Assembly (NCBI GenBank): GCA_964450795.1
Contig: CAYVDI010000002.1
Coordinates: 1 to 43,555 of the forward strand
Source: JAGOTT01 sp964450795
GTDB taxonomy: Bacteria; Patescibacteriota; Minisyncoccia; Moranbacterales; UBA1568
Length of the DNA stretch: 43,555 nt
Direction of reading: 5' to 3'
The notes under the pieces were generated by a model, which was not told where the DNA came from, ran no database searches, and was given only the letters and a program-made list of their open reading frames with translations. The translations under genes and the position numbers were made by a program. Positions 29,734 through 36,835 of this stretch are shown one piece after another (position 1 is the stretch's first letter; each line of letters opens with the position of its first letter).

Positions 29734-32322
29734 TCACTTCCGGAGCGCGCGTTTGAGGTATTGTCCGGTGTAAGAACGGTCGTTGTGCGCGACTTCCTCG
29801 GGCGTGCCGTGCGCGACGACCTTGCCACCACCCTTGCCGCCTTCCGGACCGATATCGATCACGTAGTCGGCGGACTTGATGAAATCCATGTTGTGTTCGA
29901 TGACAAGCACCGTGTTTCCTTTGTCCACGAGCCGGTTCAGAATCTCGAGGAGTTTCTTCACGTCGTCGTAGTGAAGACCGATGGTCGGCTCGTCGAGGAG
30001 ATAGATGGTCCGTTCGATGTTCTGCCGGTAGAGCTCGCTTGCAATCTTGACCCGCTGAGCCTCGCCGCCGGACAAGGTCGTGGCCGACTGGCCGAGCTGC
30101 AGATATCCGAGCCCCACCTCGACAAGCGTCTTCAATCGGTCCGCTATCGCCGGGATATCCTTGAAGAACGCATGCGCTTCCTCGATTGTCATCGAGAGTA
30201 CTTCGGCGACGTTCTTACTCTTATACGTGATCTCGAGTGTCTCCTTGGTAAACCGTTTTCCGAGACAGACATCGCAGGGTACATAGACGGTCGGAAGGAA
30301 ATGCATTTCCACCGCGATGAAGCCGTTCCCCTCGCACGTCTCGCACCGCCCGCCGGGGCGGTTGAACGAGAACCGCCCGGCCTTCCATCCCCGTACGCGC
30401 GCCTCCTCGGTCGACGCGAAGAGATCGCGGACATGCGTCCACGCGCCGGTGTAGGTCGCCGGATTCGACCGCGGCGTACGCCCGATCGGGCTCTGATCGA
30501 TCATCACCGCGCGGGAAAGATATTCGGATCCGGAGAACGATTCGCAGTTGAAGACCTCGTTCGATCGATATCGACGGTCGAACCGTGCCTGCAGGTTCTT
30601 GTGGATGATCTCGTAGAGGAGCGACGACTTCCCCGATCCGGACACGCCGGTAATCACGTCGAACCGCCCGAGCGGCACCTCGACATTCATGTCCTTGATG
30701 TTGAATATCCGTCCGCCGCGGATCCGGAGTTCGCCCTTGTCCTTGCTTCTCCGTTTTGGTATCGAAAGCCGCTCCTCTCCACGGAGATATGAAAGCGTAA
30801 GCGACCCGGAGACGTTCCGTTTCGCGGTGAGGAGTTCCTCGAGCCAGCCGGAAACCACGATCTCCCCGCCGTGCACACCCGCCCGCGGACCGATATCCAC
30901 GATGTAGTCGGACGCAAAAATCGTATCCTCGTCATGTTCGACGACGATGATGGTGTTTCCGAGATCGCGGAGCTCCTGAAGCGTCCTGATGAGCCGGTCG
31001 TTGTCGCGACTATGGAGCCCGATAGTCGGCTCGTCGAGCACGTAGAGCGCGCCGACAAGCTGCGAGCCGAGCTGGGACGCGAGCCGGATACGCTGCGCCT
31101 CACCGCCCGAAAGCGTGTTCGCACGGCGGTCGAGCGTGAGGTAGTCGAGACCGACATTGAGCAGGAATGTGAGCCGGCTCCCGATTTCCCGAAGAACCAC
31201 CGCGGCGATCTGCTTCTCGCGCGGCGAAAGCTCGAGCGAATCGAAGAAGACCTTGGCATCGACGGTCGAAAGCGACGTGAGTTCGACGATATTTTTCCCG
31301 CCGATCTTCACATGGAGCGCCTCCTCGCGGAGTCGCGACCCGTGACAGGTCGGACACGGCTCGTTCCCAAAGAAATGTTTCGTCCCGAGCCCGTTACATG
31401 CGTCACACGCGCCGTATGGGGAGTTGAACGAGAAGAGCCTCGGCTCTATTTCGGGATACGAGAATCCGTCGTGCGGGCAGGAATATTTCGAGGAGAGAAG
31501 ACGGTCTTCTCCGGGAAGGATGGTCCGAAGCAATCCCTCCCCCTCCAGAAGCGCCCGATCCACCGCCTCACGAAGTCGATCCGCGGACACCTGCGGAAAC
31601 TTCTCGAACTCATGGAGCGGAATCTCGTCGACGACGAGATCGATATCATGCTTCTTGTTCTTGGAAAGAATAACCTGCTCGCGGAGGCTCTTGCGCGCAC
31701 CATCAACAACCGCTTCCGAATACCCCTTGCCGAGCGCGTCATAGAGAAGCTGGTAATATTCGCCTTTGCGGCCCCGGACGATCGGCGCGGTGATGACGAG
31801 CGAATTCGTCTTCGCGGTTTTCTTTCCCTTCGCCGCGTCCGCGACGGCCTCGGCGACAAGCAGGAGAATCTCGTCCGGCGCAAGCTTCTCGATCGGCCGG
31901 TCACAGAGAAGACAGTGCGGCTTGCCGAGCCGCGCGAAGAGCACGCGCAGATAATCGTAGATCTCCGTCACCGTCGCGACCGTCGAACGAGGATTCCGCC
32001 CCGCGGATTTCTGATCGATCGAGATGGCCGGCGACAGACCGATGATCTCGTCCACATCCGGCTTCTGCATGGTATTCAGGAACTGCCGCGCATATGCCGA
32101 AAGCGATTCGACATACCGCCGCTGTCCCTCGGCGAATATGGTGTCGAACGCGAGCGACGATTTCCCGGAACCCGAGAGCCCCGTGAACACGATCATCTTG
32201 TCCCGCGGCATCGAGACGGAGACGTTTTTCAGATTATGTGTCCGCGCACCATGAACCGAGATCCACGTATGCGGATCGGCGTGTTTCGGCGGTTTCGGAT
32301 GGATTTCCTTGGAATGTGACAT
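29734..32322 (-). CDS. uvrA: Excinuclease ABC subunit A (canonical copy)
   Basis: The 862-residue protein has both ABC modules intact: Walker A GLSGSGKSS and GVSGSGKSS, YVESLSAYARQF, AISIDQKSAGRNPRSTV, zinc fingers (CLLC...; CDACNGLG...CPTCHG; CETCEGNG...CDVCLGK), signature LSGGEAQRIRLA and LSGGEAQRVKIA, and Walker B ALYVLDEPTIGLH and IYLLDEPTIGLH. UvrA dimers detect lesions and load UvrB. The region between GACDACNGLG and CPTCHGSRL is only about a dozen residues, whereas the other UvrA at 18003 and most homologues have around 80-100 there, so part of the insertion near the first zinc module is missing. ATG 32322 is preceded by a promoter at 32331-32359 and diverges from the unknown gene at 32440. 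Confidence 0.95.
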   Translation of the reverse strand: MSHSKEIHPKPPKHADPHTWISVHGARTHNLKNVSVSMPRDKMIVFTGLSGSGKSSLAFDTIFAEGQRRYVESLSAYARQFLNTMQKPDVDEIIGLSPAISIDQKSAGRNPRSTVATVTEIYDYLRVLFARLGKPHCLLCDRPIEKLAPDEILLLVAEAVADAAKGKKTAKTNSLVITAPIVRGRKGEYYQLLYDALGKGYSEAVVDGARKSLREQVILSKNKKHDIDLVVDEIPLHEFEKFPQVSADRLREAVDRALLEGEGLLRTILPGEDRLLSSKYSCPHDGFSYPEIEPRLFSFNSPYGACDACNGLGTKHFFGNEPCPTCHGSRLREEALHVKIGGKNIVELTSLSTVDAKVFFDSLELSPREKQIAAVVLREIGSRLTFLLNVGLDYLTLDRRANTLSGGEAQRIRLASQLGSQLVGALYVLDEPTIGLHSRDNDRLIRTLQELRDLGNTIIVVEHDEDTIFASDYIVDIGPRAGVHGGEIVVSGWLEELLTAKRNVSGSLTLSYLRGEERLSIPKRRSKDKGELRIRGGRIFNIKDMNVEVPLGRFDVITGVSGSGKSSLLYEIIHKNLQARFDRRYRSNEVFNCESFSGSEYLSRAVMIDQSPIGRTPRSNPATYTGAWTHVRDLFASTEEARVRGWKAGRFSFNRPGGRCETCEGNGFIAVEMHFLPTVYVPCDVCLGKRFTKETLEITYKSKNVAEVLSMTIEEAHAFFKDIPAIADRLKTLVEVGLGYLQLGQSATTLSGGEAQRVKIASELYRQNIERTIYLLDEPTIGLHYDDVKKLLEILNRLVDKGNTVLVIEHNMDFIKSADYVIDIGPEGGKGGGKVVAHGTPEEVAHNDRSYTGQYLKRALRK

Positions 32323-32330
32323 ATCAGAGA

Positions 32331-32359
32331 ACGATACCGTGAAAATGCGGGAAATGCAA
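32331..32359 (-). promoter_or_regulatory. Promoter of uvrA
   Basis: On the minus strand TTGCAT (32359-32354) and TATCGT (32336-32331) are 17 nt apart. It would give a leader of only a few nucleotides before the ATG at 32322. No LexA-type SOS box was recognised. Confidence 0.5.
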
Positions 32360-32380
32360 CCATGAAATCGATACCGAGGC

Positions 32381-32408
32381 TTGCCAAAACCGTTTTCCCT
32401 GCTATGAT
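32381..32408 (+). promoter_or_regulatory. Promoter of the 32440-33554 operon
   Basis: TTGCCA (32381-32386) and TATGAT (32403-32408) are 16 nt apart, with TGC before the -10 (extended -10). It diverges from the uvrA promoter within 22 nt. Confidence 0.6.
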
Positions 32409-32439
32409 GGCGCCATCGTTATTTCACAAGGAGCATGGA

Positions 32440-33027
32440 ATGAAACATCCCTATGCGACGGCGCTCTCGGTCGACTCCACCAAGACAGCAAGAAGGAACA
32501 CCCGGACCGGACAGACCGATTGGCAGCTCTACTACGAAATAGGCGACCAAGCGGCGCTTCAGATGATTGCCGGATCCTCCCTGCTTCCTCCGCATCTCCT
32601 CATTACGACCTCGGAGGAATCCGCTCGGGAACTCGGTATCACCCTTCTGGAAAGCGAATACCCGGAAAGCGGCGGATGGAGAAACCACCGCGTCTCGGTC
32701 GTGGACATAGAAAGCGACTTCCTGCTTTACGAACAGGCGCAGCAATTCCCCGTCTATGCCTCACTGAATCTGTACATCGTAAGCGGCATCGTCATGATGC
32801 GATTCGGTTCCGCTCTCATGAATCGGCTCACGATCGTCGGGACGTGCCCCGGAAACAGCGAATCGGAAGCGTTCCGGAATTTCAAGGAACGATATCTCGA
32901 CCGATCGTTTCCATCGGACTTCCGTGTCGGCTTCGCGGCAAAAATCCGACCCGTACGACCGGAGGTGATACGGTTCTGGAGAAGAGAATCATTGAAACCC
33001 ATTCTTGCGACCGCGGAAAGCGGCTAG
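32440..33027 (+). CDS. Hypothetical protein, 195 residues
   Basis: ATG 32440 has AAGGAG 6 nt upstream; the longer frame from 32362 contains the promoter and is rejected. The soluble product has an N-terminal Thr/Lys/Arg-rich segment, then a mixed alpha/beta body with WQLYYEIGDQAALQMIAGSS, LLITTSEESARELGI and VVDIESDFLLYEQAQ, a hydrophobic strand pair (YIVSGIVMMRFGSALMNRLTIVG) and a basic C-terminus (FKERYLDRSF, EVIRFWRRES). I recognise no family. It is followed after 8 nt by another orphan gene and shares its terminator at 33564, so the two form an operon. Confidence 0.7.
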   Translation: MKHPYATALSVDSTKTARRNTRTGQTDWQLYYEIGDQAALQMIAGSSLLPPHLLITTSEESARELGITLLESEYPESGGWRNHRVSVVDIESDFLLYEQAQQFPVYASLNLYIVSGIVMMRFGSALMNRLTIVGTCPGNSESEAFRNFKERYLDRSFPSDFRVGFAAKIRPVRPEVIRFWRRESLKPILATAESG

Positions 33028-33035
33028 GAGTCATC

Positions 33036-33554
33036 ATGAAAACGGCTCTCTATATCATCGCCGCGATGGCGGCGGAGCGAAACTGGTTCAGCCTCAAACG
33101 GAGGCTCTTCATCGGTCTCACGACGGCATCGTCGAAGGAAGAGGCCGAAATCGGCTCACGACGGCTCTTCCTCGAACAGACATCAAAGTCCGACGAATAC
33201 CTCAATACGCTCTTCGAGGCGGAGCCTGTTCCGGAATCGCGCATCAAGTACTACTGTTCCCAACTCGGGAAACAACGCGATGGCGCACATCAGCTGGTCA
33301 CGCTGTGGGCATATGCGGCATTCTCTCCGGATCGCGGAGGCCTTCACCTCGGTACCATCATCTCGCAGACGAAACAGGATGCCGAACAGGAAATCGTGCT
33401 CCGCCTCGCGGAACGGAAACTCGAGCACCGGAAACACTTCGACTTCATCGTCAAAGGGATACCGCCGCGAATGTTCCTCCCGCAGTTCTCGGATCCCGAA
33501 ACCGCCCTACGGCTCCTGAGACAGCGGTTCGTGTCATGCGAATCGAAAAAATGA
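33036..33554 (+). CDS. Hypothetical protein with a twofold internal repeat, 172 residues
   Basis: ATG 33036 has AGGAG 6 nt upstream. Two halves resemble each other: FIGLTTASSKEEAEIGSRRL (about 26-45) and LGTIISQTKQDAEQEIVLRL (about 105-124), each a beta strand followed by an acidic helix, as in small ferredoxin-like or double-psi units. The N-terminus (MKTALYIIAAMAAERNWF) is hydrophobic but too short and charged to be a clear signal peptide. No family is known to me. It ends 9 nt before a strong terminator and is the second gene of an operon with 32440. Confidence 0.7.
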   Translation: MKTALYIIAAMAAERNWFSLKRRLFIGLTTASSKEEAEIGSRRLFLEQTSKSDEYLNTLFEAEPVPESRIKYYCSQLGKQRDGAHQLVTLWAYAAFSPDRGGLHLGTIISQTKQDAEQEIVLRLAERKLEHRKHFDFIVKGIPPRMFLPQFSDPETALRLLRQRFVSCESKK

Positions 33555-33563
33555 CGGACGAAA

Positions 33564-33595
33564 ACAGGCAAGGAAACCCTTGCCTGTCTTTTTTT
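33564..33595 (+). terminator. Strong Rho-independent terminator
   Basis: ACAGGCAAGG (33564-33573) pairs with CCTTGCCTGT (33578-33587), followed by CTTTTTTT. Its core matches the terminator at 24420. Confidence 0.92.
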
Positions 33596-33620
33596 CCTGC
33601 ATGAAAGGACCGAGAGCCGA

Positions 33621-34541
33621 CTATTCCGCCGGTTCCGCTACGGATCCGGTTTCAGCCTCAGGAACTTCCGTCGTACCGAATGCCGCAAGAAGATCCGCTT
33701 TCGCTGCGGAAACCTCCTTCTTGAACGCATCCATCGCAGTCTTCAGGGCCGCATTCCGTGTCTCAGCAAGCTTTTTCACCTGCTCACCGATACCGGCCAC
33801 CGACTGGCGAGCTTCTTGAAAATCCGCACGAGCGGCCTTCATCGCCGTCATAAAAGTGCTCCGGACGGTCTTCGGGTCCTTGCCTTCATCGCATCCGGTT
33901 TTCGCGGTGCTGATAGCCGCCTCGTATGCCGTCTTGAACGCCGCCGCAGCCTGATCCATGGTGCCCCCGGTCTTCTTCGCGCTCACGAGCGCGTCGACTC
34001 CTGAGCGGAAGTCCGCCTTCGCCGTATCGATCGCATCGCGGCGCGCCTTTACGGCAGCCTCCATCCGCGTCTTGAACGCCTCCACGGCGGCAAGCTTCGT
34101 CGCATCATCACCCGCCCGAGCCTTCAGTTTCTCGTACCACTCTGCACGCTTCGCATCCTGGGCCGCGCGCAGTTCTTTCATCTTCGCGTCGAGCTCGGCG
34201 CGTTTCGCGTCCATCTTGTCCGCACGATCGGACCGCCTCTCCAGCACGTTCTGATACCGTTCCTCGACGCGACTTTTTTGCGCATCTATACCCTCAAGAA
34301 AACGCGTACAGAACTGCTCCTGACGGTTTGCCTGCATCTCCTCCTTCTTCGCTTCCCGCTCCTCCCTGTTCTGTTCCATTTCCGCGGCACGGGCGGCAGT
34401 CCTCTCCTCGACATTGTTCTTGGCCTCCCTCGCGTTCTTCATCGCGTCTGTCGCATAAAACGCCGAAGCGTTCCCCGCGAGAAGCATCGCGACAACGAGC
34501 GATCCGAGTGAAAAGGCGACCCTAGTATGCGTTTTCGTCAT
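33621..34541 (-). CDS. Secreted, helical Lys/Glu/Ala-rich protein, 306 residues
   Basis: ATG 34541 opens a Sec signal peptide: MTKTHTRVAF, hydrophobic core LGSLVVAMLLAG, and cleavage after NASA before FYATDA. The mature protein is almost wholly helical and highly charged (KNNVEERTAARAAEMEQ, ELDAKMKELRAAQDAKRAEW, RDAIDTAKADFRSGVDALV), with two Cys (QFCTRF and TGCDEG) and an Ala/Thr/Glu-rich C-terminus. It has no catalytic motif and no membrane anchor other than the signal. The start overlaps the upstream membrane-protein gene by 20 nt, so the two are cotranslated. The frame runs upstream to 34820 in shadow. A periplasmic or surface coiled-coil filament is a reasonable structural guess; function unknown. 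Confidence 0.75.
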   Translation of the reverse strand: MTKTHTRVAFSLGSLVVAMLLAGNASAFYATDAMKNAREAKNNVEERTAARAAEMEQNREEREAKKEEMQANRQEQFCTRFLEGIDAQKSRVEERYQNVLERRSDRADKMDAKRAELDAKMKELRAAQDAKRAEWYEKLKARAGDDATKLAAVEAFKTRMEAAVKARRDAIDTAKADFRSGVDALVSAKKTGGTMDQAAAAFKTAYEAAISTAKTGCDEGKDPKTVRSTFMTAMKAARADFQEARQSVAGIGEQVKKLAETRNAALKTAMDAFKKEVSAAKADLLAAFGTTEVPEAETGSVAEPAE

Positions 34542-34851
34542 AGGTGTTGTTGAGATCATCAAGTGATTTAACATCATCTTCGACATCCGCCGTCTCCGCC
34601 GCCATTTCGGCATCAAGCGATGCGGAATCTTCCGACAACTGCGAATCGATCGCTGTGGCGACATCCGACGGCGTCTCGGGATCCGCCACCGGAACTGCCG
34701 GCTGAGCGGAATTGGCCTGGCTGCCACCCCATACCTGATCACCTGTCGGCGCCATCGCCCTTCTCGGAGCGAACTGGGAATACACGACCGCAAAAAGAAT
34801 GACGGCCCCCAAAACGCCAAGCGAAATCGCTATGGCTTTTTTCTGATCCAT
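34522..34851 (-). CDS. Small N-terminally anchored membrane protein, 109 residues
   Basis: The product begins MDQKKAIAISLGVLGAVILF with one membrane helix (about 6-25), then a Pro/Gln/Ala-rich linker and a strongly acidic, helical C-terminus (about 65-109, SEDSASLDAEMAAETADVED). It is predicted to be anchored in the membrane with an exported acidic tail. It is the first gene of a two-gene unit: its 3' end overlaps the start of the secreted helical protein by 20 nt. The basic helical partner and the acidic tail could bind each other; this is only an inference from charge and coupling. No family is recognised. Confidence 0.72.
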   Translation of the reverse strand: MDQKKAIAISLGVLGAVILFAVVYSQFAPRRAMAPTGDQVWGGSQANSAQPAVPVADPETPSDVATAIDSQLSEDSASLDAEMAAETADVEDDVKSLDDLNNTYDENAY

Positions 34852-34957
34852 ATGCGTTTTATTTTATCTGATAATTCATGATTTAGACTGGTTATTCAGG
34901 GAAGACCGACCATCAACTTCCCTTGCCAATTTTCCGTAGGAGGCATAATACCACATT

Positions 34958-35013
34958 TTGACAGAAATCCATATTTTCTGCTTTACTCTGTCAAGAGGGA
35001 AACCCTCTTTTTT
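34958..35013 (+). promoter_or_regulatory. Promoter and 5' hairpin ahead of thyA
   Basis: A consensus TTGACA (34958-34963) has TTTACT 18 nt downstream (34982-34987). The transcript would begin about 34993 with a hairpin AAGAGGG-AAA-CCCTCTT followed by T4 (34993-35013), placed like an attenuator or a protective 5' stem, 50 nt before the thyA ATG. TTGACAG/CTGTCAA (34958-34964 / 34988-34994) also form an inverted repeat, so a second TTGACA faces the opposite way toward the membrane-protein gene at 34851. Confidence 0.5.
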
Positions 35014-35062
35014 CTTATACGAACCTTTACAATAGAAGTTTTCACCGAAAAGGAGCTTCATC

Positions 35063-36088
35063 ATGAGCAAACAGGCCACAGATCCCGGCATCACGGATTA
35101 TGAATCCGGAGTTGTCATCAACCCCTTCGACGACGAGTACCACCGCCTCCTCCGACACATCCTCGAAAAAGGAGTTCGCAAGACCGATCGCACCGGAACC
35201 GGCACGATTTCCGTCTTCGGAACCCAGATGCGCTTCGACCTCTCCCTGGGCTTTCCCCTCCTCACCACCAAGAAGGTCTTTCTGAAATCCGTCATCCATG
35301 AACTCCTCTGGTTCCTTGCAGGCGACACCAACATCAAGTACCTCGTCCGAAACGGCGTGAAAATCTGGAATGAATGGCCGTTTCGGCATTACCTCAAAAT
35401 ACAAGGAATCGACTGGCTGACAATTTCGAAAGAGGAATGGGACTCGCGTCTCGTCGACTTCGTCGAACGTATTCGAACGGATGACGGATTCGCCGAGCAA
35501 TACGGTGACTGCGGCCCCATCTACGGATACCAATGGCGGAAGTGGCGGACCTACAAGCCGAACCCAGATCCCGACTCCGATTACCGGACATTCGTTCTTG
35601 GAGAACCGATCGATCAGATCAGCAAAGTGATCGCTCGGATCAAGGGACGTCCCGATGACCGACGATTGCTCGTATCCGCGTGGAATGTCGCCGAGCTCGA
35701 AGAGATGGAAAAAGCCGGACTCCCGCCCTGTCATAAGGATTTCCAGTTCTCTGTCGCGGATGGAAAGCTCTCCTGCAGGATGGACCAGCGGAGCTGCGAC
35801 ACTTTTCTTGGCGTACCGTTCAATATCGCTTCCTATGCTCTCCTTACTATGATGGTGGCGCAGGTCTGCGATCTTGAGCCTGGTGAATTCATCTGGCAAG
35901 GCGGCGACACTCATATCTACCTGAACCATCTGGAACAGGTGAATCTGCAGCTCTCGCGCGAATCACGCAAATCGCCCTCAATGCGCCTCAATCCGGATGT
36001 GAAAGACATCTTCGCATTCCGATACGAGGACTTCACGCTCGAAGACTACGATCCACACCCGAAAATCGAAGCTCCGATCGCTGTTTGA
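35063..36088 (+). CDS. thyA: Thymidylate synthase ThyA
   Basis: The 341-residue protein has RTGTGTISVFG (folate/dUMP site), LLWFLAGDTN, RRLLVSAWNVAEL, the catalytic C223 in LPPCHKDFQFSV, QRSCDTFLGVPFNIA and the C-terminal IEAPIAV. It methylates dUMP to dTMP with methylene-tetrahydrofolate in the cytosol, yielding dihydrofolate. It is longer than the 264-residue E. coli enzyme because of an insertion around residues 105-150 and an N-terminal extension of about 20, as in lactobacillar and other long ThyA. AAGGAG lies 7 nt before ATG 35063. It is followed by folA, which recycles the dihydrofolate. Confidence 0.97.
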   Translation: MSKQATDPGITDYESGVVINPFDDEYHRLLRHILEKGVRKTDRTGTGTISVFGTQMRFDLSLGFPLLTTKKVFLKSVIHELLWFLAGDTNIKYLVRNGVKIWNEWPFRHYLKIQGIDWLTISKEEWDSRLVDFVERIRTDDGFAEQYGDCGPIYGYQWRKWRTYKPNPDPDSDYRTFVLGEPIDQISKVIARIKGRPDDRRLLVSAWNVAELEEMEKAGLPPCHKDFQFSVADGKLSCRMDQRSCDTFLGVPFNIASYALLTMMVAQVCDLEPGEFIWQGGDTHIYLNHLEQVNLQLSRESRKSPSMRLNPDVKDIFAFRYEDFTLEDYDPHPKIEAPIAV

Positions 36089-36093
36089 AACCC

Positions 36094-36127
36094 GCGCGGC
36101 TCCCATCAGGAGACCGCGCATCTTTTT
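36094..36127 (+). terminator. Terminator or attenuator between thyA and folA
   Basis: GCGCGGCTCC (36094-36103) pairs with GGAG-A-CCGCGC (36109-36119, one bulged A), followed by ATCTTTTTT. It lies 5 nt after the thyA stop and 17 nt before folA, so folA either relies on readthrough or has its own start of transcription. Confidence 0.75.
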
Positions 36128-36144
36128 TGGAAAAGGAGCAGGAA

Positions 36145-36782
36145 ATGAAACAGCATCTCTCGCTCATCGCCGCTGTCGGCGAAAACGGCGCCATCGGTCG
36201 GAACAACGGACTCATCTGGCGGTTCCGGAAGGACATGATGCGGTTCCGATCCCTCACGACCTCGCACGCGGTCATCATGGGTAAAAATACGATGCAATCG
36301 CTTCCACATCCGCTCCCGAACCGGGTGAACATCGTTCTCGCGAACCTGAATGTGAAAATCGAGGGATTCGTGATCGCACATTCGATCGAAGAAGCGCTCG
36401 ATCTCGCGGGTCACGACAACGAGATCTTCTTCATCGGCGGAGCGAACGTATACGCCCAGGCGATCCCGATCGTCGANNNNNNNNNNNNNNNNNNNNNNNN
36501 NNNNNNNNNNNNNNNNNNNNNNNNNNNNNNNNNNNNNNNNNNNNNNNNNNNNNNNNNNNNNNNNNNNNNNNNNNNNAGATCTTCTTCATCGGCGGAGCGA
36601 ACGTATACGCCCAGGCGATCCCGATCGTCGACCGCATGTATCTCACGGAAGTGAGCCACGCTCCGGAAGACGCCGACACGTTCTTTCCCGAATTCGACCG
36701 GAATGGATGGGTCGAAGCGTCGCGGGAACCCGAAGACGAAGGTGGCTACCGTTTCGACTTCGTCATCTACGACCGGAAATAG
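36145..36782 (+). CDS. folA: Dihydrofolate reductase, split by an artefactual gap
   Basis: The frame starts at ATG 36145 with AAGGAG 6 nt upstream: LIAAVGENGAIGRNNGLIWRF, KDMMRF (catalytic Asp), VIMGKNTMQSLP (NADPH loop), NRVNIVLA and IFFIGGANVYAQ. A 100-N gap then interrupts it. The 55 nt before the gap (36422-36476) are exactly repeated after it (36577-36631), so the contig ends overlap and the gap is not real. Deleting the gap plus one copy keeps the frame and continues DRMYLTEVSH...DTFFPEFD to a TAG at 36780-36782, a protein of 160 residues, the normal DHFR length. It reduces dihydrofolate to tetrahydrofolate, completing the ThyA cycle. Confidence 0.92.
36422..36631. other. 100-N assembly gap flanked by an exact 55-bp duplicated contig end
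   Basis: Ns fill 36477-36576. The 55 nt 36422-36476 (starting AGATCTTCTTC, ending CGATCGTCGA) equal 36577-36631. This is what two contigs that share a terminal k-mer of 55 look like after being joined with a fixed spacer. It is not a biological repeat. Confidence 0.95.
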
Positions 36783-36788
36783 GAAAAC

Positions 36789-36822
36789 CCTCCCCCTGCC
36801 AACGGCAGCGGGAGGATTTTTT
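36789..36822. terminator. Bidirectional terminator between folA and uvrB
   Basis: CCTCCCCCTGCC pairs with GGCAGCGGGAGG (36789-36815, one mismatch) around AAC, with T6-7 on the plus strand and a TTTTCC run on the minus strand. It can end both folA (+) and the convergent uvrB (-). Confidence 0.85.
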
Positions 36823-36835
36823 CATACACCCGATA

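Noticed and set aside
30871..32319. Long open frame of 482 codons opposite uvrA
   Set aside because: Same reason: antisense shadow of a well-supported gene, arginine-rich with no domain.
36422..36631. A 55-bp direct repeat within folA as a mobile element target duplication
   Set aside because: It is separated only by 100 N and restores a normal DHFR when collapsed; contig-end overlap explains it.
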